64,000 nt of DNA from Rhodocollybia butyracea (lineage: Eukaryota; Basidiomycota; Agaricomycetes; Agaricales; Omphalotaceae), in the NCBI GenBank assembly GCA_015501585.1, contig JADNRY010000071.1:124001-188000 (forward strand). Reading direction: 5' to 3'. Positions 21,521-31,925 of the stretch are shown piece after piece (the first letter of the stretch is position 1; the number at the start of each line of letters is the position of its first letter). Made by a program: the position numbers and the translations under genes. Under the pieces are notes generated by a model. The model was not told where the DNA came from, ran no database searches, and worked only from the letters and a program-made list of their open reading frames with translations.

Positions 21521-24500
21521 GTGAGGAAGACAACGATTGATTGCGTACCTTCACCTCATCATTACATTTCAGCTAACTGTATTAGTAGTAACTCTAAATT
21601 GAATGTTTTAAGCTGTAATTTTGGGGGTCGCCTTCAATCAGATCTTCTTCACTCTCAGTTTTGTGACCTGCTGGACGGTATTCACCTTCTCTGTGCACAG
21701 GAGACTCACTTGTACCCAGACGAGGTTTGGCACCCACCGGATAACTATACTATGTTCTCTCAGCCCCGCCCGACTGACTTTTTTGATGACCCTTGGGGAG
21801 GAGTTGCCACGTTTGTACGTGCGGATCTCCATGCACACCTCTGGGATGATTTGTGTGGCCCGGATATTGTCACCGTGGAGGTTGAGGGAATCCTCTTCAT
21901 CAACGCTTACATCTTACCTCGTACTACCCGCACAGACTGGTCCCAATGGACGGATGTTCATCCTTGGGATGCACTGAAGGACGTTTGTACTCGTGCCGCT
22001 ACTCTGAATAAACCCTTCTTCCTTCTAGGGGACCTCAATGCACGCACGGCATCCCGCAGTCCTGAAAAACCACATCCGATTCGTTCATCCCCAGACACGT
22101 CTTCAGATACACGGGGGACTGAGCTGCTTAATCTTTGTGAGACTCTGGACATGACTATCCTTAACGGTTCAGAGGGCATCTCAGGATCACATGCTCGGTG
22201 GACCTCCTTCCAGAAACGAGGTCTGACCTATGCTACTTCTGTGGTGGACTATGGTGTATGCTCCACAGCGTGTGTTCCCAATATAGCTTCCTTCGACGTC
22301 TCACCCAGGACAGACTGGGCAGACCACGCCCTTCTCTCCTTGTCCATTCTTCTCCCACGGAATACTCTTCCCTCCCAATGGTCTCCAAAACGCAAACAAC
22401 GACCCGAGTTTCCGCTACCGCTGGTGACTCAGTTGGACCACCTCCTGGATGCAGTGCTCCATACGATTCCACCTGAAAAGTCAGAAGAATTAGGCAAGCT
22501 TTTTGGCTTCGGGAATACTGATCCGTCCCTATCTAAAAACCATGGCTTGAGGGTATTCGCGGATGGTTCTTCACTGGATAACGGACATCCCAATGCTGCG
22601 GCAGGTGCCGGTGTCTACTTCGGTCATGGGAACATACACAACCGTTCAGCAAGGGTGACAGGCAACCCCACAAACAACCGCGCTGAATTGTTCTCAATAC
22701 TGATTACCTTGCAGAGCACACCGCTGAACCGTGCGCTAGACATCCACACAGACTCGACATATGCTATTCATGCAATTGTTCACTACTTGGTCAAGAATGC
22801 GAAATGCGGCTGGGTCTGTTCTCCTGGATATCGGCTCGATCTGCTCCTATATTCTTTCATCATGTTAGGGGCCATTCGGGCAATAAACACAATGATGCCG
22901 CCGACATGTTGGCCAAACATGGGACGTCGTTACCTCTCCCCTGCCTATACTCAGATAGAGATTACTACCATGTCCCGGCACCTATTCCACATACACTTCC
23001 AACAGGATATCCCAAGGTTGCAACAGATCTCCCAGTGGACACTACTGAACCCAACAAGCGACCAAGGCGAACGTCTGTTAGCCAACACAGTCACCGGAAT
23101 CGCTGGTTTAAACAACAACTACAGGATGGGATCCTACAGCGGCTAGTCGAATGTTCCTCAGACTCAGGGGCATTCTGGAGACTGTATAAACGCTTACGCT
23201 ATCCAGCTCATACTCCATCTACAGTCTCCTTATCCGACCTTATGCAGTGCTTCATACCACGGATGAACCCACCCTTGGATTTGCCACAAGATACACAGGA
23301 CAGGATGCTCCAGGAATGCAGGCTTTGCGAGAAGACCAAGCAATCTGTCCCGTCGTCATTTCCTGCTCTGAATGAACGTCTCACGGTCCATGATATAGCA
23401 CGCGCTAAAGCCCATCTTACCTTGTCAAAACCTTCCCGTGCTACAGGTGTAGACGGTTCCTCCTATTCGTGGATCTTGGATCTAGACAATACCATCCTAT
23501 GTGACCTCTTGAATGCATGTGTTGATGCGGGCGAAGTTCCCACTGCTTGGCTAACAACTTTGATTCGTGCAGTCCGGAAGCATGGTAACCGTGACTTCGC
23601 TAAAGCATCGGAGTATCGTGCCGTGGGCCTGGAGAGCTGTATCTTGAAGTTTCTAACTTTAATCATTCACATGAAGCTATCAGATGCTGCGGAGACTGCA
23701 GGCATTATACCGCCATCCCAAAACGGCTTCCGGGCACATCACAGAACCAACAACAATGCATTCGTTCTGCGGACTCTCATCGAAGATACCAGATCCAATG
23801 GCGAAACTCTTTTTGTGGCATTCGTTGATATTTCAAACGCTTTTCCGTCCACTAACCAACATCGCTTGTGGAACTGCCTGTACAGATACGGCATGACGGG
23901 TCGGTACTTTGACTGGCTGAAGACTCTATATGAGAAGATGTCTTATGTCATTGTACAAGATGGCGAGCTCTCAGATAATTTTCAAGCCTTGTGTGGTGTA
24001 CTCATGGGTGATCCTGCTTCCCCAACCCTCTGGAATCTCTTTCTTTCATCCCTGCATCTCGAGCCAGACCCTGATGATGCTTCCCTTTGTGGAGTTCCGA
24101 TTTCACATCTGGAACATGCCGACGACATTGCAATTATTTCTCGTACAGCACACGGTCTTCAAAGACATTTGAAGGAACTGGAAGCTTGGTGCGAGGAGAA
24201 CTTCTTAAAGCTTGATGTGAAGAAGTCAGTGGTCATGATATTTGGTCCCTTGCCTAACCCGATTCCCGGTATTTCAATTTATGGCACCTGTTTGCAGGTG
24301 AAGGATGTCTGGCCGTATGTAGGTGTCTGGCTCCAATCGACATCCCGGGATATTTTTGCTGCCCACTATCACAAAAAACTGGAGCTTGCCATTAGCTCAT
24401 CACGTAGTCTCTTTGGTTGTGAACGCTTAGTTGGAAGACAACGGATTCCTCCTCACATGGCCCGCATTTTGTATCTTGCCCTTGTAGACTGTCATTTAAC

Positions 24501-25266
24501 TCATGGCTGTGACGTTGCCGTGGATGTCGACTCATCTTCATTCCAACCCTTATACAAATTACAACTCCGCCTCCTTCGTCGCATTCTTGGCCTCCCTCAT
24601 AATTCTCCAATCACTCCTCTTTTTACAGAACTCAATCTTATTCCTCTTCGGACACGCCGCCTGGAACTGTGCCTCAACTACCTCACTTACGCAGTCTCCT
24701 TGCCAGATTCAGATCTGGTTTCCCTCGCGTTACAAGCTAACGATAATTTACGCTCAAGGGGCTGCCCATGTTGGTTGATGGACATCGATTGGGCGATATC
24801 CAATCTGCCCGGTTCCCAAGATCATCTCCCTGCTCTTGCACATCTCACTTCGTCCTCGATGAAATTTGTTTTTCACCTATGTTAGAGAATTAACTTTCCA
24901 CCAACTCAACAGTGACCTCGACTGCTTGCACAGACTACGGTTCTTGAGAGCACGTCTTGAGCCCCAAGAAAATGGCCCCCCGTGGCTAGGTCTATTCATC
25001 TGCGCCACTACCTTCGACTTGTTACTGACTTTCGCCATCGACACTCTCTTACCCGCCTTTTGTGCGGCTCATTAGCTCCTGGCATGTTTCGCGCTACACC
25101 CGGTAAATGTACACTTCGTGACGGCCAGGTTGACTCAGACTATACCTGTCGTCGATGCGGCGCACCGTTCGAAACTCCTGAACATGTTTTATTACAATGT
25201 TTGGCATTCCTGAGCTTTTGCCAATTCGTACTCACTTTCGAGCGTCACTCGTGGCTTCTATCCTGA
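21521..25266 (+). pseudogene. LINE ORF2: endonuclease - RNase H - reverse transcriptase - zinc knuckle (frameshifted)
   Basis: The EEP endonuclease comes first (LSCNFGG, CAQETHL, GDLNAR, DWADHALLSLS; about 21600-22360). An RNase H domain follows with its acidic set: FADGSS, NNRAELF, DIHTDSTYAI, then HHVRGHSGNKHNDAADMLAKHG (about 22545-22920), with a frame change near 22800. The reverse transcriptase runs about 23150-24450, with PSRATGVDGSSY, SQNGFRAHHRTNN, FVDISNAFPS, LMGDPASPTLWN and catalytic HADD instead of the common Y/FADD. Frame changes again near 24880 and 24980, then a CRRC...HVLLQC knuckle near 25142-25200. RNase H upstream of RT is unusual for LINEs; I recall, unverified, that basidiomycete Deceiver/Inkcap-type elements have it. 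Confidence 0.8.
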
Positions 25267-25897
25267 CCTTAATCCGCAACTTTTGCTTACCGACGGCGAT
25301 GCATTACGCTTGCTTAAGCGTACGATATTCTCGTGGACAGAGGTTAGAACCACCGCCAAGTTTATTCACAATGCTATTCAACTCTGGTGTTTATCATTAA
25401 CTAATACTCGCATTGCTTATGGCTCGGAGGATGAAGAGGATGAGATGTAGTGGGAGTTTGGGAGATCCATACTATTGGTACGTTTGCTTTTTGTTTCACA
25501 TGAAGCCCTGGAGTGCTGGTGCGCCGGTTTCGCCGCCGGTTGTGTGGGTTTTGGCAACCTGTGTGAATAGGGATAACATGGGAAGCTGCCCAGAATTTCG
25601 CAAGAGCCACTAAGGCCACAGTGCGGTTACGCCTGCATGGGGTTCTGGTTTTACCCTAGCTCTCTCCCTCTTTTTTGTCAGGGTGAAATGTGCTCCATTA
25701 AGCTGTAGATAGGTAATTGTAACAGCTAGCCTTGTACGTATGTACCTGGCCTTGCTAACATCCCTGCGTCGGCCTCGCAGTCTACCTTCTCCACGAGAGT
25801 CGAGCTCGCTGCCCGTGCTGGCGTAGGGACCGGCTAGTTCCCTTTGGGGACCGCTTTCAGCTGAGGCTGAATGGGCCGTGTAATCAATATCCAATAT

Positions 25898-25915
25898 CCA
25901 CTTGGCTATAGCGCC
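25898..25915 (-). pseudogene. 5' end (18 nt) of the split tRNA-Ser gene
   Basis: The minus strand reads GGCGCTATAGCCAAGTGG, identical to the first 18 nt of the tRNA at 19084-19185. It is the other half of the 19676-19748 fragment. Confidence 0.85.
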
Positions 25916-26507
25916 TCACAGGTGTGGGAATGAGTTGCTCACAATGAGAATTATGAACTGAGGTCAATAATGAAATAACAATACTGGTGTATATGCTGAA
26001 GCGATAGTCAAAATATCAACAACCGTGAAGAAAATATTTCGCCACCACAAATTAGAAGAAAAGCACAGCTTTAGCGGATTACTAGCGGTGAGGTATATTT
26101 CCCCGGACCCCAGGTACGAAGGACTCTAACTTCAAGTAAAGAAGCTGTCAAGAAGCTGTGGTACTATTAAAACCATTGACATGACCTTTCCAAATGTTAA
26201 TCTCAGCTATAATCGTTATGAATAATGCGCAGCTACAGGCGGTAGCATCCGCGCATCGGCACTAAGTTAGACTAAAGTACCAGAGCACAGCGTTTATTGA
26301 TTCCTCCAAGTTATGACTTGCGAGTGACACGGACTCTGCATAGTTCATGTTATCACAGTCCAAATACTGTCACTGACAGACTCCACTGGATGCTCCACTC
26401 CTTGACAACTGGGAGGTATTTAAGATATCTCCAAAACTCGAGGTTCTTACCTCAAAGCAACTCCTCAAAGCAAGTCTCCAGCATCGTATAGTCGGATTCC
26501 GCATAAT
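25916..26507. other. 5' flank of the DUF6593 gene, shared with 38574-39323
   Basis: Non-coding sequence that aligns with the flank of the second DUF6593 copy (shared phrases such as CTGGTGTATATGCTGAAGCG and GAGCACAGCGTTTATTGATT). It is part of a duplicated tRNA + DUF6593 block. Confidence 0.7.
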
Positions 26508-27164
26508 ATGGATTTGATCCTCTCAGACCATCATCCCTGGACCTCCGTCTACTCTATCGCGTCGGGAGAAAAAAGCGGGACTCCGATCTTCATGACAGAC
26601 ACCGGGAGGGGTATCAGAAAACATATCACAATACGGGGATCCTTGGGTGCCTCAGGAGGAATGAATGAAATGGGAGTTCCTTTTGCGGAAATAGATCTCA
26701 GAGGACTTTTCTCTTCGGATGTTGTTACTTTACGAGGTCGTGAGTTGAGGGTGGTTAATCGTGGCTTCATGTGGAGGTCAGTATGCATGCTTTCAAGTTC
26801 AAAACTTGGTTCAATAATTGAACCAACGCATTAACAGGTCCTTGGAGTTCGAAGCCTCAGACGGTCGCCAGTACAAGTGGAAAGTGGAAGGGAGAAGGAA
26901 TTTCCATGTAAGTACATTTAAATCAATGGTAAAGCTTTGAGGCCTGAGATAGCTTACTTTGAAATGACACAGCTCACACTCGAAGGCCGCCTGATTGCGC
27001 TTTTTTCTAGTGGTTCAAATAGCATCTTCTCTTCCAAGGAACCCGCTACATTTTCGATTTATCCTGAGGGGCTTCCGGTGGTGGAGGATATCATCACAAC
27101 GCTGGTGTACGTTACGAGACGAAGGAAGATGGCTCAAGATTCTGCAGCGAGTGCTGCTGGGTGA
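26508..27164 (+). CDS. DUF6593 domain protein, copy 1
   Basis: Three exons: 26508-26776, 26838-26907, 26973-27164, all joints GT-AG and in phase. The protein (176 aa) starts MDLILSDHHPWTSVYS and has GTPIFMTDTG, ASDGRQYKWKVEGRR, a Ser-rich NSIFSSKEPATFSIYPEG stretch and ends EDIITTLVYVTRRRKMAQD. The W-T-x-Y-S start, the R-Q-Y-K-W-K core and the D-x-I-x-x-T-L-V-Y-V end are features of DUF6593, a basidiomycete family of unknown role, often in multigene sets. No signal peptide or membrane segment. Intact, and probably the functional copy of the duplicated pair. Confidence 0.75.
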
Positions 27165-28491
27165 GGCGGGTGAAGTCTTAATTTATGCCAGGGGAACAAT
27201 GTCTACTACGATTATTTTATTGGTATTCAAATGCAGGGACGACCAGAGGTTCAACGCAGCAAAGGACCGAACTCTCAATGTTTACACTGCATGACCGTAG
27301 CGGATAGCCAGTTTTTCTTGTATAAAGGAGTTGGATTCTCCATATCCCTCGGGTATAAGTTGTATAACTATTCAGTACGCTGAAAAAATCTCTCAGAACC
27401 AGAACAATATATCGCTAGCTTGCATGAATTCTCTACAATAATAATAATAAAAGTATCGTTCCAAGTTGTGGAGCGGACGTAGAACAGCAGTGGGACCGTC
27501 CCAAATCGTCGTTTGCTCTACAACTGCCATTGTTATTTGGGCTAGACTCCGATAGAGGTCTGACACTTGCCTCCCTCGGTAGTACCCTCTGTACGCTAAA
27601 ACAGAGTAGGCAGTCGAAATAGAGGAATACAGTGGTACAGTCTCACCGGGTGCTGGTATAAGGCCTCATGTTGGAAGAGAATGAATAAACGAGCTGAGAA
27701 TCGTAGTATGCGTTGACATTGCTAAGCGAACGACCAACAATACCAAGAGAAAGCGAAGCGGCGGCCATTGGATGAGAGTGAGTGAAGAGAAACAGTCATA
27801 CATAATAAGTATTTGCCTTTTTATATACATATGTCTTGCAGTCCGGGATAGCCTTGTAATAGTTTCTGTTTTACTCACTGTTTTAACCTTATGGTTGTCA
27901 CTGTAAACACTCTTGTTTACTACGCTGTTTACTACGCTGCATATTGTTACCTTAGTCACGTGTACCTACACTTAATTACTGGTCACCTCTGTGACATCTT
28001 CCTTAGTTGTTCTTTACCGTTATCTTGTACTCTCGTACGCCTCTTCCCGCTGGTCAAATATAGCGTGGTCCTTACAATTGGTTCGCGTTGTGATCTCAGT
28101 GATTTCCGACCTTCAGCACAGTCGGTTTACAGTCACGTAGACAGCGTGTTTCTTTGCTGTTGTGGTCCGAAGCCCATCCGGCGCTCTACCTCTACCTCTA
28201 CTTACGATAATAAATCTTCTCACTCAACCCGGGGCGCTGCACAGGCTAGCACAACACCTACAGTAGGCAGCCACGTTATTAAAAGGCCTCACCCCACCTT
28301 AATTTGACTACTTAGCTCCGCAAACGCACGAAAGTTGGCTGGCCCAGAGTTGACTATCAAAACTCCAATAGCTGTACATATATAAACGCACACGGCTGTC
28401 GTGCACAACAGCCAGTGCTCCACTTGAAAACAGCTTGCTGGTCAACCTGTTTCTTCCGTTGCAACCTTACTACTCTTTGTAATTCTCGAAA
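27165..28491. other. Intergenic region; first 450 bp shared with the second DUF6593 copy
   Basis: 27165-27600 aligns with 39994-40410 (shared GATAAAAGTATCGTTCCAAG-type sequence). From about 27650 to 28300 there are open frames on both strands with no family features; the region could be an old repeat. No gene called. Confidence 0.4.
28379..28386 (+). promoter_or_regulatory. TATA box upstream of the small secreted peptide gene
   Basis: TATATAAA lies 106 bp upstream of the ATG at 28492, with a C/T-rich stretch between. Confidence 0.55.
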
Positions 28492-28670
28492 ATGCGCTTG
28501 GCTGTCCTCGCAGTTATCCTTAGTATAGCTAGCTCTATGCTTGCTGTGTGTCTGCCGATGTATAAGGAGCCAGCAGTTGCTCGCGCCCGTAAGTGTTACT
28601 ACTGAGTAATTGTACTATACCTGATACCTGTATGCCAGTGGAATGCCGAGCTCCAGGTGACGTTCCTTGA
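28492..28670 (+). CDS. Very short secreted peptide precursor (putative)
   Basis: Exon 1 (28492-28588) encodes a clear signal peptide (MRLAVLAVILSIASSMLAVC) followed by LPMYKEPAVARA. A GT-AG intron 28589-28638 leads to LECRAPGDVP and a TGA at 28668-28670. About 42 aa. A TATA box and short leader support transcription. The gene is cut close to its 3' side by a tandem repeat block, so the original C-terminus may be lost. No family recognised. Confidence 0.4.
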
Positions 28671-28852
28671 TATCCGAACATGGCAACCCAAGAGTGGCCT
28701 AGCTCTAAAACCTGGGAGTCAGATCCACATAAAGCTCACTGGTGCGATCACTGCAGCTTTGAACACGAACGACATACAATTTCAAATTCAGATTGAGTAC
28801 CACGATTCATACGAGTCACATGACCAGCACGGTTCTCTATTTTGAATTGCTT

Positions 28853-29935
28853 GAAAAATCGGTCATACCGAGGGGGTGGCGCGCCGGAGGCGCAGCCAGC
28901 CCCACGCATGAGCGGAATCAATTCTGCCGAGGGCCAGTTGGGCTGGGGTTTCGATTCCCGGTCCTCCAATGCCTAAATATTGCTCAGATTCTGTATTTCT
29001 GAGAGTCAAAGTTTGAAATTTTTCGCCACCGGCGTAAGTATAGAAATTAGCTATAAAGAATACCCATAGTATGTGCTTTTTGTTTACAAGATAAGTACTT
29101 CATGAGGCTTGTTATGCACTAAAAATCTTACAAGAAGATAACCTAATTATAAAAAAACTTCGCGCTAGCGCGCGAAGTCATCAGTGCAAGTTAAATAAGT
29201 ACTAGTGAAGTTTCCTTATTGAAGTTACTACTTAGAGCCTGTTCAGCAATGAGATTGAGTCGGATCTGATGTTCAGTGTTTCGCGTTGTTTCTCTAAAGT
29301 TGCCATGCCAAAATGTTCATTTGTTCATAGTCTTACTTAAATAGCATTAAAAAAAGGGTATATTGAGCTTGAATTGAGCTCATAGTTGCCCAGAGTTGTG
29401 AAAAATCGGTCATACCGAGGGGCTGGCGCGCCGGAGGCGCAGCCAGCCCTACACATGAGCGGAATCAATTCTGCCGAGGGCCAGTTGGGCTGGGGTTTCG
29501 ATTCCCGGTTCTCCAATGCCTAAATATTGCTCAGATTCTGTATTTCTGAGAGTCAAAGTTCGAAATTTTTCGCCACCGGCGTAAGTATACTATAAAGAAT
29601 ACCCATAGTATGTGCTTTTTGTTTACAAGATAAGTACTTCATGAAGACCTGTGGCTTGCTATGCACTAAAAATCTTGCAAGAAGATAGCCTAATTATACA
29701 AAAACTTCGCGCTAGCGCGCGAAGTCATGCAAGTTAAATAAGGACTAGTGAAGTTTCCTTATTGAAGTTACTACTTAGAGCCTGTTGAGATTGAGTCGGA
29801 TCCGATGGTCAGTGTTTCGCGTTGTTTCTCTAAAGTTGCCATGCCAAAATGTTCATTTGTTCATAGTCTTACTTAAATAGCATTTAAAAAAAGGTATATT
29901 GAGCTTGAATTGAGCTCATAGTTGCCCAGAGTTGT
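28853..29935. repeat. Tandem repeat, two units of 547 and 536 bp
   Basis: Unit 1 is 28853-29399 and unit 2 is 29400-29935; they differ by a few substitutions and short indels. Each has a GC-rich head (GGCGCGCCGGAGGCGC), a GGTTTCGATTCCCGG motif like a tRNA B-box, and a stem-loop CTTCGCGC-TAGC-GCGCGAAG (29158-29177 and 29705-29724). No ORF. It could be a tandem SINE-like or structured-RNA repeat; undetermined. Confidence 0.85.
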
Positions 29936-30300
29936 CCGTCAGAGCGAGTTGCATGGGCGCTTATCTTCCCACATGACCATCGGTGAAAAACGGTCTTGTC
30001 GGATTTAATCGGTTCGAAAACGGTCCAAACGGTCGGGCGTGGGAACCCTTGGTTTGAGGCTGTAGTCAATTGCTTGGATGGGAGCGCTGCGATCCATGTT
30101 TTGGGTGGATAACAGACAGTGGTGAGTACTTGCCAGGTCTAGCTTCCAGATCACTTTTTTGCATGTGTTCCTAATACATGCTTTGTTATGTTGAGAAACA
30201 GCAAGGGAAGGTAACGTCGACCCTCAACGAGAGGGGAATCGCAACGACGTGGTACAAGTGAAACAACGATTAAGGTTATGTAACTACATACATGTGACTA

Positions 30301-31203
30301 GTGTACAAGCAGCGGAACGACCGAGCAACATACTCCAACATGTTAGCTTACATGGTCCCCAAAACTGGTAGCCTCAAGTACACTCGGACAATGCCTTATG
30401 TTGGCATTAGCTCAGGCAAGCCAGGCCAGTTTGAGGATGTGGATGGTTGCATTGGAGTCAATCCTCCGAGGGCCCGCAATGCGGGGGCGGTGCAGAATGT
30501 ATGGAATACCTTGAGGGATGGGGGACGCTCGTTCTTTACAAAGTTCTTCATGGTAGGACCGCCAGCTGAGCCACCAATCGACCCACTCCAGGAAGTACTG
30601 CCAACGGAACTGCTTCAGGCGGTAAGTGTTTGCTGTTGGGTAATCAGACTACTACACCTAATACTTACATATTACTAGGGGAATTCAATCGTGATCTTCA
30701 TTAATGGTCAAACAGGTCAACCCACGTCATTCGGAGAAACGGAATTTGACACATCCGAACACAAAAGACGCTTCACCGAAATGCTTTCTGCAGCCTTGGC
30801 GGTAAAACAAATGACATGATACATCGGTACATGGGAGCCTCAAGGCAAGCGACAGTGGCTTTATTTCATATTCATTGGAGGGGAACACTGTAATCTTGCT
30901 CCATGTGTTGGGTGGTATGCGAAAGGCGGTGAGCGACTTGTTTTGGATCCGGTTCTACTTGTGTTTCTCATATATGCTTTGGTAGCCTACGTACTTCCAT
31001 CGAGACCTAAATATGCTGTCGGAAGGTTTTGCCGTAAATATATGGGCATTAGCCCAGGCATGCCAGGTCCGGATGGGTTCAAGTCTAGTGTTGAGGCCTA
31101 TCCTCTTTCATTGGGTGTCTCAACCGGGGCTGAACCAATTCCAACACAGACCCAATGGATGTTGCTTGTGGAAGAGCTTAATGATCATTTAATGAAGGCC
31201 TGA
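30301..31203 (+). CDS. Hypothetical protein, multi-exon, not recognised
   Basis: Exon 1 (from 30301 or slightly upstream to about 30629) reads MYKQRNDRATYSNMLAYM..., with MPYVGISSGKPGQFEDVDG and WNTLRDGGRSFFTKFFMVG. A GT-AG intron (about 30630-30679) joins to GNSIVIFINGQTGQPTSFG and SEHKRRFTEMLSAAL. A further intron may lead to a copy-like GNTVILLHVLGG exon (about 30880-30930). A last open frame 30943-31203 holds KYMGISPGMPGPDGF, which echoes the YVGISSGKPG of exon 1. The echo suggests an internal duplication. Function unknown; the exon model is uncertain. Confidence 0.4.
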
Positions 31204-31312
31204 CTCGGTTATACAACCCCCAAAGGCGCTTCGAGAAGCAGTTAATATTGAGTTAATAATATTAATTCATTGCAATGAATGACTTGTATGTCTGTCAAAG
31301 TATGAGCTATTT

Positions 31313-31830
31313 TGTAGAAACAGCGGTCAGTCAACACAAGGTCGACAGCATACTCACCTTAGAGTGTAAGGATGTTTACAGGAGTTTGTAAGAGTGCTTG
31401 TTGAGAGCAGAACAAGTGTCCAGACGAATAGTAGGATTCTTGGTTATTGTTACAGGAAAATATCTACAGTATTTATACTACAGAATATAATAAACCCTAT
31501 AACAATGTATGAGTCTACTTGAGTCGTACTGCTAAACATAGTGCATATACATGTGCATAATGTACCCTAGAAGATGGAGTCCGTATGGTAATTCTATAGG
31601 TAATGTTCATAGGTACTGCAAGGCAGCGTACAAGCTATGTATCATAAGACTAATAGCGAATGGCATAATTGACTACATCTATACGAACCTGCGTAGAGGC
31701 TGCGTCTAGTGTTTGAGGGTGAGTTTCAACATAGCATATATCGACAGTTCATCGATCGTATAGCAAGTGCGTCTAGTCGACTCACATTACTGATTAGATA
31801 CGACTCATAAGCGGTAATCTAGTTTCAACA
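31313..31830 (-). repeat. Copia 3' LTR
   Basis: 518 bp, begins TGTAGAAACAG and ends GTTTCAACA (short inverted ends). The same length and apparently the same sequence as the LTR at 37567. Confidence 0.95.
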
Positions 31831-31841
31831 CTCCCCCTCGC
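31831..31841 (-). other. Copia polypurine tract
   Basis: On the minus strand GCGAGGGGGAG lies directly before the 3' LTR, the position required for plus-strand DNA priming. Confidence 0.75.
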
Positions 31842-31925
31842 TAAGAATTGTAGCTAAGAAGTATAATTTTTATCGACTTTAAACGGCATTATAGTTTATA
31901 GACATATTGCACAGTCTATAGTGAA

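Larger units (their letters stand above)
19749..25897 (+). mobile_element. Non-LTR (LINE) retrotransposon inserted in a tRNA-Ser gene, about 6.1 kb
   Basis: The element occupies exactly the space between two halves of a tRNA-Ser(AGA) gene. It encodes an ORF1 with coiled coil and an ORF2 with apurinic-type endonuclease, RNase H, reverse transcriptase and a Cys/His knuckle. Its 3' end is not poly(A) but a short repeat (ATCCAATATCC) right before the tRNA half. No clear target duplication is seen; the left junction has an ACCACT resembling the target. Several frameshifts make this copy inactive. Confidence 0.85.

Noticed and set aside
27891..28307. 138-aa plus-strand frame rich in Tyr/Cys/Leu
   Set aside because: No signal-peptide logic, no exon partner and an overlapping antisense frame of similar length; looks like non-coding sequence.
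28930..28975. Possible tRNA gene from GGTTTCGATTCCCGG
   Set aside because: No matching A-box, anticodon arm or acceptor pairing could be built; kept only as a B-box-like motif in a repeat.
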